Below, one piece after another: positions 47,314-57,761 of a DNA stretch of 64,000 bases. The stretch is from the NCBI GenBank assembly GCA_024305405.1, contig JAKNDB010000068.1, positions 1 through 64,000 of the forward strand. The letters are read 5' to 3'. Source of the DNA: Dirofilaria immitis. Taxonomy: Eukaryota > Nematoda > Chromadorea > Rhabditida > Onchocercidae. How positions within the stretch are numbered: the stretch's first letter is position 1; each line of letters begins with the position of its first letter. The notes beneath the pieces were generated by a model, which searched no databases, was not told the DNA's origin, and saw nothing but the letters and a program-made list of their open reading frames with translations. The translations under genes and the position numbers were made by a program.

Positions 47314-47900
47314 TATATAATGTATATATATATATATATAATGTATATATATGTATATAAAATATTGAGAAAAAAAAGAAATTTCATTTGAAAATATAAA
47401 TAATATATAACATTTTTGATAAAAATTACTTTTATAAAAAAATAATGAAAAAAAAAAAATAATGAAAAAAAAATTTTTCAAAAATACTACAACGTTGATA
47501 GAGAGCGATGTAGTTATCATATGTTAGATGCAGTGTGCTCATCGCTCACTCACTAACTTGAGCAATAGATTGTTTGGCGAAACGAGGGTTTCACCGAATG
47601 AGCAATCAATTGATACGGCTCACAACACATAGAGCGAATAACCATTGTGAACAGAGACGGCACCAACGCCGTATAAATTTAATGATGGTTACTCCTATGG
47701 GTTATGATGCGATTGAATGCAAAAATGAAGCAAATGTAACGGTGTGTACACCGTATAAATGCAAATGCAAATGCTCCGTTGTATAATTTGAAGTGCTTAT
47801 ACGATATATTTAATATAGAAAATTGGAATTATCTTTCTTGTTGATAAGCGAAAGAAATATTATCACATTGATGATGATAATAATAATAATAAGAAATGAA
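47196..47900 (+). other. Short rDNA intergenic / external spacer
   Basis: (AT)n microsatellite to 47,360, then a unique segment from 47,480 that recurs inverted at 23,060-23,330. Between the 28S end and the 18S part there is only 0.7 kb, and the 5' third of 18S is missing. The spacer has probably been shortened by deletion. Confidence 0.6.
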
Positions 47901-47904
47901 TGAA

Positions 47905-48532
47905 TGGTACAATTTAAACCTGTTAACGAGGATCTATGAGAGGGCAAGTCTGGTGCCAGCAGCCGCGGTAATTCCAGCTCTCAAAGTGTATATCGTCATT
48001 GCTGCGGTTAAAAAGCTCGTAGTTGGATCTGCGTCTTAGAACTTGGTCCATCCAAATGGATGTGAACTAGGATTCTAGACTAAATATTACAAGTTTTCTA
48101 TATGTTACCTTAATTGGTTGCATATAGTAGCTAGTAAGTTTACCTTGAAAAAATTAGAGTGCTCAATGCGGGCTTAATGCCTGAATACTCGTGCATGGAA
48201 TAATAAAATAGGATCTTGGTTCTATTTTGTTGGTTTTCTGATCTAAGATAATGGTTAAGAGGGACGGACGGGGCATTCGTATCGCTACGTGAGAGGTGAA
48301 ATTCTTGGACCGTAGCGAGACGTACAACTGCGAAAGCATTTGCCAAGAATGTCTTCATTAATCAAGAACGAAAGTCAGAGGTTCGAAGGCGATCAGATAC
48401 CGCCCTAGTTCTGACCGTAAACGATACCAACTAGCGTTCCGTCGGCGGTAAATACGCCTTGACGGGCAGCTTCCCGGAAACGAAAGTTTTTCGGTTCCGG
48501 GGAAGTATGGTTGCAAAGCTGAAACTTAAAGA

Positions 48533-48566
<34 letters not shown>

Positions 48567-49151
48567 GCGGCTTAATTTGACTCAACACGGGAAAACTCAC
48601 CTGGCCCGGACACCGTGAGGATTGACAGATTGAGAGCTCTTTCATGATTCGGTGGTTGGTGGTGCATGGCCGTTCTTAGTTGGTGGAGTGATTTGTCTGG
48701 TTTATTCCGATAACGAGCGAGACTCTAGCCTACTAAATAGTTACTGAATAATTTTATCATTTGTTCAGACAACTTCTTAGAGGGACAAGCGGTGTTTAGC
48801 CGCATGAAGTTGAGCAATAACAGGTCTGTGATGCCCTTAGATGTCCAGGGCTGCACGCGCGCTACACTGGAGGAATCAGCGTGCTGTAACCATTATCGAA
48901 AGATATTGGTAACTCCTTGAAAATCCTCCGTGATCGGGGTCGGGAACTGCATTTATTTCCCTTGAACGAGGAATTCCTAGTAAGTGTGAGTCATCAGCTC
49001 ACGTTGATTACGTCCCTGCCCTTTGTACACACCGCCCATCGCTGCCCAGGACTGAGCCGTTTCGAGAAAAGCGGAGACTACTGTTTTGATACCTTTCGAG
49101 GTGGAAATTCTTTGGTGGAAACCGCTTTAATCGCAGTGGCTTGAACCGGGC

Positions 49152-49187
<36 letters not shown>

Positions 49188-49199
49188 AAAGGATCATTA
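47905..49199 (+). pseudogene. 18S rRNA 3' two-thirds
   Basis: Begins near the 'gtgccagcagccgcggtaat' region (47,953) and ends at 'gaacctgcgaaaggatcatt'. Several positions that are near-universal in eukaryotes differ: AAAGAAATTGACGG for AAAGGAATTGACGG (about 48,528), CCGCCCATCGC for CCGCCCGTCGC (about 49,033), and GCGAAAGGATC for GCGGAAGGATC (about 49,186). With the missing 5' third this points to a nonfunctional copy. Confidence 0.92.
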
Positions 49200-49264
49200 T
49201 CGAGCTTCAACAAACAACAAACACATCATCATCATTATTACTACTACTACTAACTACTATTAAC
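49200..49264 (+). other. Start of ITS1, truncated
   Basis: About 65 bp of ITS1-like sequence with trinucleotide (CAT, TAC) runs follow the 18S end before the satellite begins. Confidence 0.5.
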
Positions 49265-49920
49265 ATCATTATCATAGATATATACGATGAATTTGTCGTA
49301 TATATTTCTCCAATCACAGATACGGATTATGAGTCGTCTGTGTTTGTCTAATTATAGATATGCATTATGACCCGTCTAAACATAGATATATACGATGAAT
49401 TTGTCGTATATATTTGTATAATTCATAGATATGCATTGTGACTCGTCTAATCATAGATATATACGATGAATTTGTCGTATATATTTGTATAATTCATAGA
49501 TATGCATTGTGACTCGTCTAATCATAGATATATACGATGAATTTGTCGTATATATTTGTATAATTCATAGATATGCATTGTGACTCGTCTAATCATAGAT
49601 ATATACGATGAATTTGTCGTATATATTTGTATAATTCATAGATATGCATTGTGACTCGTCTAATCATATATATATACGATGAATTTGTCGTATATATTTG
49701 TATAATTCATAGATATGCATTGTGACTCGTCTAATCATATATATATACGATGAATATGTCGTATATGTTTCTCCAATCACAGATACGGATTATGACTCGT
49801 CTATGTTTGTCTAATTATAGATATGCATTATGACCCGTCTAATCATAGATATATACGATGAATTTGTCGTATATATTTTTATAATTCATAGATATGCATT
49901 GTGACTCGTCTAATTACACG
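49265..49920. repeat. rDNA-associated satellite, copy block 2
   Basis: About nine tandem units of roughly 70 bp. The central units are nearly identical ('atatacgatgaatttgtcgt', 'catagatatgcattgtgact'). A (CACAGA)n-type simple repeat follows to 49,975. Confidence 0.95.
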
Positions 49921-49979
49921 AACATACACACACAGATACACACACAGACACACACACAGACACACACACATACATATCT

Positions 49980-51825
49980 GAAAAATTTAACTTAAATTTA
50001 ATAATATTGTTATTTATGAATAGGTGAAGGATATAATATATTCTGAGCATAAAATTTTTCAAAAGCATAATATGAAATTAAGAATTTTTTAAGAAATAAT
50101 TTTAACTAAATGGATTTGTCAAGCAAAAATTGAGAAATTCGAATAGATGAAAATGTATTCAGTGAAGTCACCGATTGATTTGTTCCGCTTTTTTCTTTTA
50201 ATTATTCATTTTCTAAATTAGAATAGTCAAAAGTAGTAAAATAATTGATCAGAAATAATAAAAATATAAAATGATTGACTGCAATAATCAAAAATAAAAA
50301 GTATTTGATACGATAATCTCGATTTTTATTTTTGCTTAAATTTTCTTTCATATTGTTGATCATTATTTGATACAGACACATGCATATTTTCTCATTTCAA
50401 TCATACATACATTTTTTGTTGAATAAAAATAAACAAAATGTTAATTTATTCTGTCACATTCAAATAATAGTTCAGATTTTGCATTGACAATTTTCTCCCA
50501 TCATATATGTGTAAAAAAGCCAAAGAAACAATATTAGAATTTGAATAATTCAAATTTGAATAATTCTTAGTAATAATAATAACGTTGCTAGCTTGAGTTT
50601 TTATTTGTAAATTAGCATTTCTAACTTTAATTTAATTAGTCTTTCATATTTTTTAAGTAACAAATTTTTACAAAATTTAACTTTATAAAATGTATTATGA
50701 TTATTGATAATATACTTTTGAAAACAAAAAATTAAAATCTCATCCACTGAATCTGTTTGAAATATTTGGTATATTTTATGTGAAAAATTTTGATCTTGAT
50801 TTTTTATATTTAATAAATCATTTATATAATCCAATAGAGTGAAATCTCAAATTTATTTCAAAAGATTGTTTGTCACTTTTAAATCTCGAAACATCACTTA
50901 AATTATTACTTCCGACTAATTATCCTTGTTTTACTAAGAATTTAGTATCTCATATTACTAAACATTAATTAGTTATTTCCTTTGGAATTTCTGCATATCA
51001 TTCAATTCCCTGATATCTTGAACTATGTAACATTTCAAATGTTTATTATTTCAGCTTTTTAAAAACTTGAACCATTCAATATTTTAAATTAGTACATACC
51101 TTAAATTAATTAATACTTTAGGTTTCTGGATATTTTAAGCCATTCGTCATTTAAGTTTTGTCTCGTATCTTATTACTATTACTCCTATGTCTTTCATTTT
51201 ATCAGGTATATTATAAATTTTTTTGTTATTGCATTTTCAAAGAAATTAAATTTTAAAATATTTTGATTGTTCAGTTTTTTTCTTTCAAAATTTGTCTTTG
51301 ATTTAATAACAAATTTTCAATTTATTTGTTTTCGATTATTTCAAATTTTATTTTTTTCTAATCACATCTTTGAATCTCCGGGAAAAAGGTTATTATATAG
51401 AAGACATCAAACTATCCGGCTAGATAATTAAATAATAACACATCCTTATCCTACCTTTCAACATTTTCACTAAATGTTTCGCCTATCCTTTTCCTATAAG
51501 CACTTTCTTCATTAACTAGAAATGTCTCAGTAGAAATGCTCAAGTAGAAATATCTCATTTGATTATTTTTTGCGCTCGTCAAAATATTGAGAAAAATCGT
51601 CCCAGTAAAACGAAACCACGACATATATTTTTCTTATGCTAACATGTAATCAGTTATTATCAAAATCGGAAAATCTATCTTATATAGAAAAAAAAAGGAT
51701 CGAATAAACGATGGTAATATAAATTAATCAAATTGAACGAGGATCGACAATAACTTGAAGACTGATAAATTTCAAAACCCTCTACACAGTAGAAGATGGT
51801 TCCCTGCAATTAATAATGCAAAAGA
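49980..51825. other. AT-rich DNA without recognised gene
   Basis: A frame at 50,601-50,834 (minus) is Lys/Asn/Ile-rich and looks like chance. Nothing else was recognised. Confidence 0.45.
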
Positions 51826-51831
51826 CATCAA

Positions 51832-52265
51832 TGTTGTTGTTAATTTTTGTTGATTAAACTGAACTGAGTTTGAATTTGGTGGAAGTTGTATTTGGTGGAG
51901 AAGAGTTCCTTGTGGACGAATTCGGGATTTGTAAGGTTGTAGCACAAGACTAATATAATAACAATTTATTTTAAAGAAAACGGGAACGTTGACCTTGGTA
52001 AAACTGTAGACAACTATGTAAACACCAAAAAATAAAATAAAAAAACTGATACGATACAAAGTCATGGTCCTTTATATAGCAGATTTTGTAAGGAGGAGAT
52101 TTACAAGGATGGATATATTTAGACATAAGAAATCCTTTATGGAATGAGAAATTCCGCCGGAAACGGCGCCATGAGAATTGTTTACATTTTATAAGCAATG
52201 AATGATTCATAGAAAAAATAAAGATTTAGAAATATTAAAATTTAGTTTCGAGAAAATTCTCGACA
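51832..52265 (-). mobile_element. 3' LTR of BEL/Pao element 1
   Basis: Follows the pol stop and a purine-rich tract. The minus strand begins TGTCGAGAATTTTC and ends near AACAACA, about 434 bp. It contains a TATA-like CTATATAAAGG (about 52,072-52,082). There is no second LTR in the window for comparison, so the ends are inferred. Confidence 0.65.
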
Positions 52266-52284
52266 TTCCCGAGAGAGGGAAAAT
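52266..52284 (-). other. Polypurine tract-like site, element 1
   Basis: The plus strand reads 'ttcccgagagagggaaaa' directly beside the LTR. Retroelement plus-strand priming sites lie here, though this one is mixed rather than purely purine. Confidence 0.35.
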
Positions 52285-52326
52285 TAGCAAGAGGAAGGAA
52301 TTGAAGTTAACTTAAAGCATTCTCGA

Positions 52327-52731
52327 TCACAGCTGGAGTTCGTAGCTCCTTTGTTGAACTTGTGTTCTCCGTGCGATGGGTTCTTCATCCTTTGCATCCA
52401 TTAATTCAGTTACAGAGTCTTCAGGTTGATCTTCTTGTTCCGCTTCCAGAGGGTATAACATATTAACTTGTCTGTTGAGAAGTTTCCCAAACGGCAATTC
52501 TATCTGAACACTCCTGACATTTCCATCGCTACTCTTATTAAGTTTATTTATTTTTGCTAGTTTCCACATTCCGCGAGGTATATGTGGTTCATTTATCAGT
52601 CCTAGGGAAGGTGATCGTGTTATTGCACCTCTAGGAGATTTGTGTTCTATTTGTGTACGTTCCCTTAAACTATTTAAATATTCATCTTTCCAAATTTTCC
52701 AAAATACATCAAGAGTTTCATAATAAGGCAT
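52327..52731 (-). pseudogene. Pao pol C-terminal domain (DUF5641-like)
   Basis: 134 codons open. FWKIWKDEYLNSLRER, PRGMWKLAKI and the final RSVQIELPFGKLLNRQVNML pattern are typical of the domain that closes BEL/Pao polyproteins after integrase. It overlaps the integrase frame by 14 bases in a different phase, indicating a frameshift. Confidence 0.85.
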
Positions 52732-53310
52732 TGGGGGAAATAAAATCCACAGGACGCAAAATTATTGAATCATCAAGATTCACGTAAGTTAATGGGCGAG
52801 TATTCATAATACTCTCTATTTCGATCACTAGGGTAACTAAATCCTTTTCCTTTAATAATTTTCTACCAACGGCTTTTCTAAAGGCACCTTTCGTTATGCC
52901 GACTATTCTTTCATAAATTCCTCCACTCCACGGTGCCTTCTGCGTTATATACTTCCATATTATTCCTTTGCTAGTAAGGAAATTACTTAATTGTGATTCT
53001 TGTTTCTTGATCGTTCGATAGATTAGGTGGAATTGGCTAGCATTATCTGATAGAATTAGTTCAGGACAGTCTCGTCGTGCTACGAATTTTCTTAACGCAG
53101 TAAGAAAACTTTCTGCAGATAATATCACTTGCTAATTCTAAATGCGCTGCACGGATTGTGAAACATGTGAATAGTGCTACCCACTTTTCGCCATTCCAAC
53201 TTCAGTTTTAGCAGTGACAGGGCCTAAATAGTCCAATCCAATTCGAGCAAATATTTTGGATCGTACTGTTCGGGAGTCATGGTAGTCAGGCATGGGTGGC
53301 AGTTTAAACG
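52718..53310 (-). pseudogene. Pao integrase core
   Basis: Catalytic Asp candidates are in GLDYLGP (about 53,220) and LSDNAS (about 53,050). The following APWSGGIYERIVGITKGAFR is typical of BEL/Pao integrases. The piece with the first Asp is separated from the open frame 52,718-53,128 by a frameshift and stops near 53,150-53,190. Confidence 0.85.
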
Positions 53311-53320
53311 ATTTGGCTTT

Positions 53321-53635
53321 CTATCGTTTACATCCACAACATTTATTCAACACTTTCTTGACTTCGGCTCTTTCTTTAGGTATCCAATATAATCTTCTTA
53401 ATTCAGAAATTGTATGAGGAATGTCGCCATGATGAATTTTTTCATGGTATGTTTGAATAATAATTTCTGTTATTCGATTATGTCTCGGGAGATATGTTAA
53501 ATATGAGATACAACTACCACTACTTGGAAATTGCAATCGGCCTTTAAACTTCCATAATCCCATTACATAATACAAGTTGCGCTTCGTTATTTCCTCTACT
53601 GACAGTCCTTCCGATTGAGCTTGTCTGAGTAACAA
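53321..53635 (-). pseudogene. Pao integrase zinc-binding (H2C2) region
   Basis: 104 codons. YHEKIHHGDIPHTISELRRL with KCCGCKR gives the His/Cys ligands, and the LWKFKGRL motif precedes it. Upstream linker sequence to 53,920 is also coding-like (SNWSRMVRTTVRALKFLKL) but carries stops. Confidence 0.85.
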
Positions 53636-53919
53636 TTCAACGGCAAATTCATATTCATATGGAGTGATTTGAATTCCCTGTGTTATATTGCTTAATAACC
53701 AGGAAATTTATCTTTGGATATTAGTTTAAGAAATTTCAAAGCTCTTACGGTAGTTCGGACCATTCGTGACCAATTGCTGAACCGATTTGCATCAACAAAT
53801 CTGATTGATGTTTTGGTAGCTTCTTGAATCGCTGTAACTACTACTTGTTCTCTTTCTTCGTCTATGGTTTCTTCGTTATCGCTTTCTTGTTTGATATCAT
53901 ATTCCCAATGGGGCCAATT

Positions 53920-54906
53920 TCATTCTTCCTCCTTCAGCCATTCGGGCCCATTCCACCAAAGTGTGAGATTTGCCAGATCGCTTGGTGATATTGCTTTCGT
54001 AGCTATGTTTGCTGGATTACACTCACTTGGAATATATCGATACGCAAATTTGGCCTTTCGTATCTCCTCTACTCGATTTTGAATAAATCTTTGTAAGAGT
54101 CGAGAATGGTTTTGTATCCAGTGCAATGCGCACCGCGAATCTGACCATAAAATCACCTGTGCATTTTCAAATTCCAATTGTTTGATGACAAATTGAGCTG
54201 CTCTTACCCCAATTAAGATTGCTAATAGTTCGAGTTTCGGTATCGCCATCGTTTTGATTGGGCTTCTCTTGATTTGGCAAAAATCAAGGACGTTGTCGGA
54301 CTCTGTTTCACATAAAAATTGCCGCTGCATATGTTTTGGTGGACCGTCAGTGAACACGTGGATACTTGTATATTGAAATATGTTGATAACAGCGCGTGGT
54401 ATCTCCTTTAGTATGTTGGCCATAGAGTTATAAGAAAATTCCACGTTTGGCTTTCATGCTTGTTTAGTGGTTGATCCCATGGTAACTTCTTTTTCCAGAG
54501 ATCTTGAAGAAATAGTTTGAAGGATATCATTGTTGGAACTAAGAAACCTAATAGATCGAAATGAGAAGCTATAAACTGTCGAATTGTTCTTTCTTTTAGT
54601 TAGTTTCTTATCAGTCCATGGTTTTAATATTATCTCGATGACATCCTTGTGTGGATTCTAACTAATGCCAAAAATTTTTTTGATTCGGCTTACCTCTGCA
54701 AGATCGTAACTGGGTAATTAAGCATTGAAACTTTTATCGTTCGAGAAGAATTCTCTTATATTCATCGAGGCCTCAGTGAAGATTGATTTCACCTCTTCAT
54801 ATTTTTACAGAGCTTCTTCTGCCCCTTCAGTCGGTATTATGATATTATCAACATATAGGTTTTTTTTGATTTCATAGGCGGTTTTGCTGTGGTGGTTTTC
54901 TAAATG
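53920..54906 (-). pseudogene. Pao RNase H and RT C-terminal half
   Basis: 53,920-54,444 holds the RNase H-like core: VFTDG, IPKLELLAILIGVRAAQF and WSDSRCALHWIQ supply acidic positions. Upstream, out of frame, are [19 protein letters not shown] and then the RT catalytic motif YVDN (near 54,860). Two stops lie between. The coding sequence ends abruptly at the telomeric array. Confidence 0.85.
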
Positions 54907-54907
54907 G

Positions 54908-54946
54908 CTTAGGCTTAGGCTTAGGCTTAGGCCTAAGCTTAGGCTT
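54908..54946. repeat. Interstitial telomeric array at Pao breakpoint
   Basis: Three to four TTAGGC units, then TTAGGCCTAAGC, then TTAGGC again. One hexamer is inverted, giving a small head-to-head signature. It begins two bases after the truncated reverse transcriptase. Confidence 0.95.
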
Positions 54947-54949
54947 TCG

Positions 54950-55340
54950 ACAACTTAAAGTTTCACAATAACAAAAAATTGGAGTGGAGCAAAACTTGTA
55001 GATATCTCAATAACGTTTTCGAATTATAGATTGAAATTATAATGATCGTAGGTAAATGTTATTTAAAAAATTTAATATTATGAATTGCGCATGAAAACTT
55101 AAGTAATAAAATATGAAAACCTAATTGGAATCATATCTTCAATTTTTATTACCAGTCAATTAAGTAATAATAAAGATAACATAAAAGGTAAAATAATGCT
55201 CGCAATTGTGCATACGAAATTATTTTCGCTATTAATATAGTTGTGTTGATAATGTCAGCTGAAAATGTTATAGCGTTGCAATGACGTAATTTAGCTGAAT
55301 ATTCATGTTTGTTTTTATTTCTCACCAAATTACAATTTCT
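54950..55340. other. AT-rich spacer
   Basis: Nothing recognised between the telomeric array and the zinc-finger gene. Confidence 0.4.
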
Positions 55341-55346
55341 ACTGAA

Positions 55347-55625
55347 TTATGCGCTATAAGCGTTGAACTTGCATGATTTATGATTATTTAATTGAACAAG
55401 CTGAGTGAAATTTTTACCGCACACATCGCGTTCGAACAGTTTTTCTCGTGCATGTATTCGATAATGATTTGTTAAGCTACGACGCTTACTGAATTGCTTA
55501 CTGCATACATCACACTTGTGCGGTTTCACGTCTGTATGTATTAGACTATGTGATTTCAGATTACCCTGTTGATTGAAACTTTTACCGCATATATCGCATT
55601 TGTACGGATTCACGCCCCGTGTATT
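55347..55625 (-). CDS. C2H2 zinc-finger protein, three fingers
   Basis: Open from MNPYKCDICGKSF. Two complete fingers (CDICGKSF...LKSHSLIH; CDVCSKQF...LTNHYRIH) are followed by a last one (CGKNFTQLVQLNNHK) lacking its first Cys in register, then CKFNAYSA and a stop. The sequence before the Met (TRGV) stays open for a few codons, so the true 5' exon may lie upstream. The last finger parallels the end of unit A (VDLVQLNKHKSCKSN). It is the only zinc-finger copy in the window without an internal stop across its fingers. Confidence 0.65.
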   Translation of the reverse strand, partial: NTRGVNPYKCDICGKSFNQQGNLKSHSLIHTDVKPHKCDVCSKQFSKRRSLTNHYRIHAREKLFERDVCGKNFTQLVQLNNHKSCKFNAYSA

Positions 55626-55629
55626 ACAG

Positions 55630-56085
55630 TATGTATACTTTCCTTGAATATTTTTATGTTTAACACTGATATATCAATTTTGGCATTAGATATTTCCTGC
55701 CAGTCGTTTAATTTCTCACCTAAGATGTATTTTTTCGAATTGCAATTTATTGCAAATTATTATCGTATTTCTCTTGAGAAAATCTCAAAAATATTTAGCA
55801 TGAAATTGAAATGAAAACAATCTAACATTTCATGTACTTTAATGTACTGCTAAAATTATTATTTTCTGTGGAACAAAATAAGCAAAAATTTCACTATATT
55901 ATGTACCATAACTGGAAGAATACATAATTATAGAATCAAAATGTATTTTCTTATTGACTTAGTTCCATCGTTATTGCTTTTTTATGAGCGAAATCCTAAA
56001 TAATTAACTTATTCCGAAAAAGACTTAATGTTTTAATGAATATGACTAGCATTTCAACCACTAAATGATTTACCATTTGTAGACA
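55630..56085. other. AT-rich DNA upstream of the zinc-finger gene
   Basis: A short match to the zinc-finger unit flank ('aattaacttattccgaaaaa' near 56,000). No gene otherwise. Confidence 0.4.
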
Positions 56086-56087
56086 TT

Positions 56088-56257
56088 GAATAGAAAGAGA
56101 AATTAATAAATGCTTGCAATTTGATATAAAATACGGTAAAGTTCAGAAATACAGCCCAGTAGTTCGTAGGACAGTTCAACGAACCACAATTCAAAAGCAC
56201 AAAAATAACAGTGGCGGTACGAGCGAAGAACAACAAAATGACATGACCTATCACTAA
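56088..56257 (+). pseudogene. Basic hydrophilic exon, copy 2
   Basis: Frame-preserving homologue of 39,211-39,410 (KYGKVQKYSPVVRRTVQR). The splice donor of copy 1, GTAAGC, reads CTAAGC here, so the frame runs into TAA at 56,255. A downstream hydrophobic frame (56,270-56,455, FFDISVFVLFGILVFYAF) follows in another phase. Confidence 0.45.
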
Positions 56258-57238
56258 GCATAAAGATATTTGCTCATATTCTTTGATATATCTGTGTTTG
56301 TTCTATTTGGTATTCTTGTATTTTACGCATTTGATTCAGACCCTTGTATAAATGCGATATTTAATAAATATCATATAAGCCTAAATATAGAAGCAGATTC
56401 GAAAGAAAGAAATTTAAAAATTATCCCCGTTAAAATTTTTTTTCTTCAACAATAATGTTGGATAAGACTAATATGAGCTATCGTTTATGACATTTTGCAT
56501 GATTGCTAAAGGCTTTGTTTGTATAATATCGTGTTAACCAATAAAAGTTGAATGAAATTTCCTTCCTAATATATGGTGAAAACATAATATTGAATCTGAG
56601 GAAACCTAAGGCAGAAAGATTAGTAAGACATTACTTTTCTACAAAAAGATCATTGGGACAGCAAATATTTATTTGTAAAACAACAATTATCACACTTATA
56701 TAAACTTTATGCTTATATAGACTTAAACATGCTTAAAATGTTTCAAATAAAATGCATACAATCATCGCTAAATGTAAAAAAATTTCAGAGTTTTCGCTAT
56801 TTTTATCAAAAATTAGCGGTAAATAACATGCAAGCATTTATTGAAAAGAAGTGAAAATGACAGAAAAAGCATGGGATATGCTTTTGGGATTTTATTCCGA
56901 ACCTAAATTACCTCATTTATATTATCTGTGCAATAAATTTTTTTATTCTTCAGTCAATTTTCTTCTGAGATGGGATATCAGTTAATTCCTTACGACATCA
57001 GTTAATTTATTACGGTACGGTCCACTATTTTAGATTGCTGAAATTTTCACGTATAGTTTCCTTACCAATACAATGATTTTTTTAAGAAATAAGCAATGGA
57101 ACTTTTGAGCTGATGTCAATCGTAGTATTATTAATAATTCATTATTTCAAAATTATCTTGGAATTATTTAAAAGATGCGCGTAAATTTAGTCAGTCTCTT
57201 TTTCACTATGTGAATAATTTTTTAGGTTTTTACCAAAT

Positions 57239-57575
57239 TTGGAATCAGACAAACAACAGTATGAAATGATGCTTTTCATTATTCATCGAACTCTAATTTT
57301 TTACTTTAAAGGATTATGTAAAAATTGCTATCAGAAATTCAATCAGTCCAAATTTCATGTGTTAAAAGATTATAGTGATATTTCGCCATTCAGTTCGGAT
57401 CGCCAACCTTTATTGTCACAATATAATAATTTCGCTCATTTGATATTTTCTTGCAGTGCTGTTTAGTTTATTATCATCTCTTCAGATTTCCTGTCTATTT
57501 GAATCAACAAGCACTTCATTAAAGAAATCGCGTTTTTCTAAAAATTTGCTTTCGTTTGATAAAAAATAATTTAAT
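57239..57575 (+). CDS. Possible exons in the compact duplicate
   Basis: 57,239-57,466 is open (ends LLSQYNNFAHLIFSCSAV). After a CTCTTCAG acceptor at 57,488 a second frame reads ISCLFESTSTSLKKSRFSKN to a TAA, and the inverted copy near 30,480-30,590 keeps most of it (ESTRTLVKKSRFSKNLLSF). Conserved frame supports coding origin of the second piece; the first is not conserved. Confidence 0.3.
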
Positions 57576-57761
57576 TTTTTTGGATACAATATTATCCTAT
57601 ATTTCATTGACATTGTGACAAAAGTCTCTAAATGATACTGCATGTTTTGAAAAATCATTTAAAAAATTAAAATTTGAATAATTACAAAGATATGTATATT
57701 GCGATATCTGTTACAGCATTACTTGAAATTTAGAAGTATATCATATTGTACGACATATTAA

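Larger units (their letters stand above)
51832..54906 (-). mobile_element. BEL/Pao retrotransposon 1, 5'-truncated
   Basis: In minus-strand order: reverse-transcriptase C-terminal half, RNase H, integrase zinc finger, integrase core, C-terminal pol domain, PPT and LTR. The order is diagnostic of BEL/Pao. Everything upstream of the RT catalytic region (gag, protease, RT fingers and the 5' LTR) is missing because the element ends at a TTAGGC array at 54,908. Stops and frameshifts make it inactive. Confidence 0.9.

Noticed and set aside
47233..47520. Tyr/Ile-rich minus-strand frame
   Set aside because: Produced by the (AT)n microsatellite in the rDNA spacer.
48140..49144. Open frames on both strands inside the 18S copy
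   Set aside because: They overlap conserved rRNA helices, not protein-coding sequence.
49265..49920. Possible CRISPR-like array
   Set aside because: The units are head-to-tail satellite copies without unique spacers, in eukaryotic rDNA context.
51772..52210. Two hydrophobic minus-strand frames
   Set aside because: They fall within the LTR of BEL/Pao element 1 and lack family features.
53864..54082. Ser-rich plus-strand frame
   Set aside because: Antisense of the Pao RNase H region.
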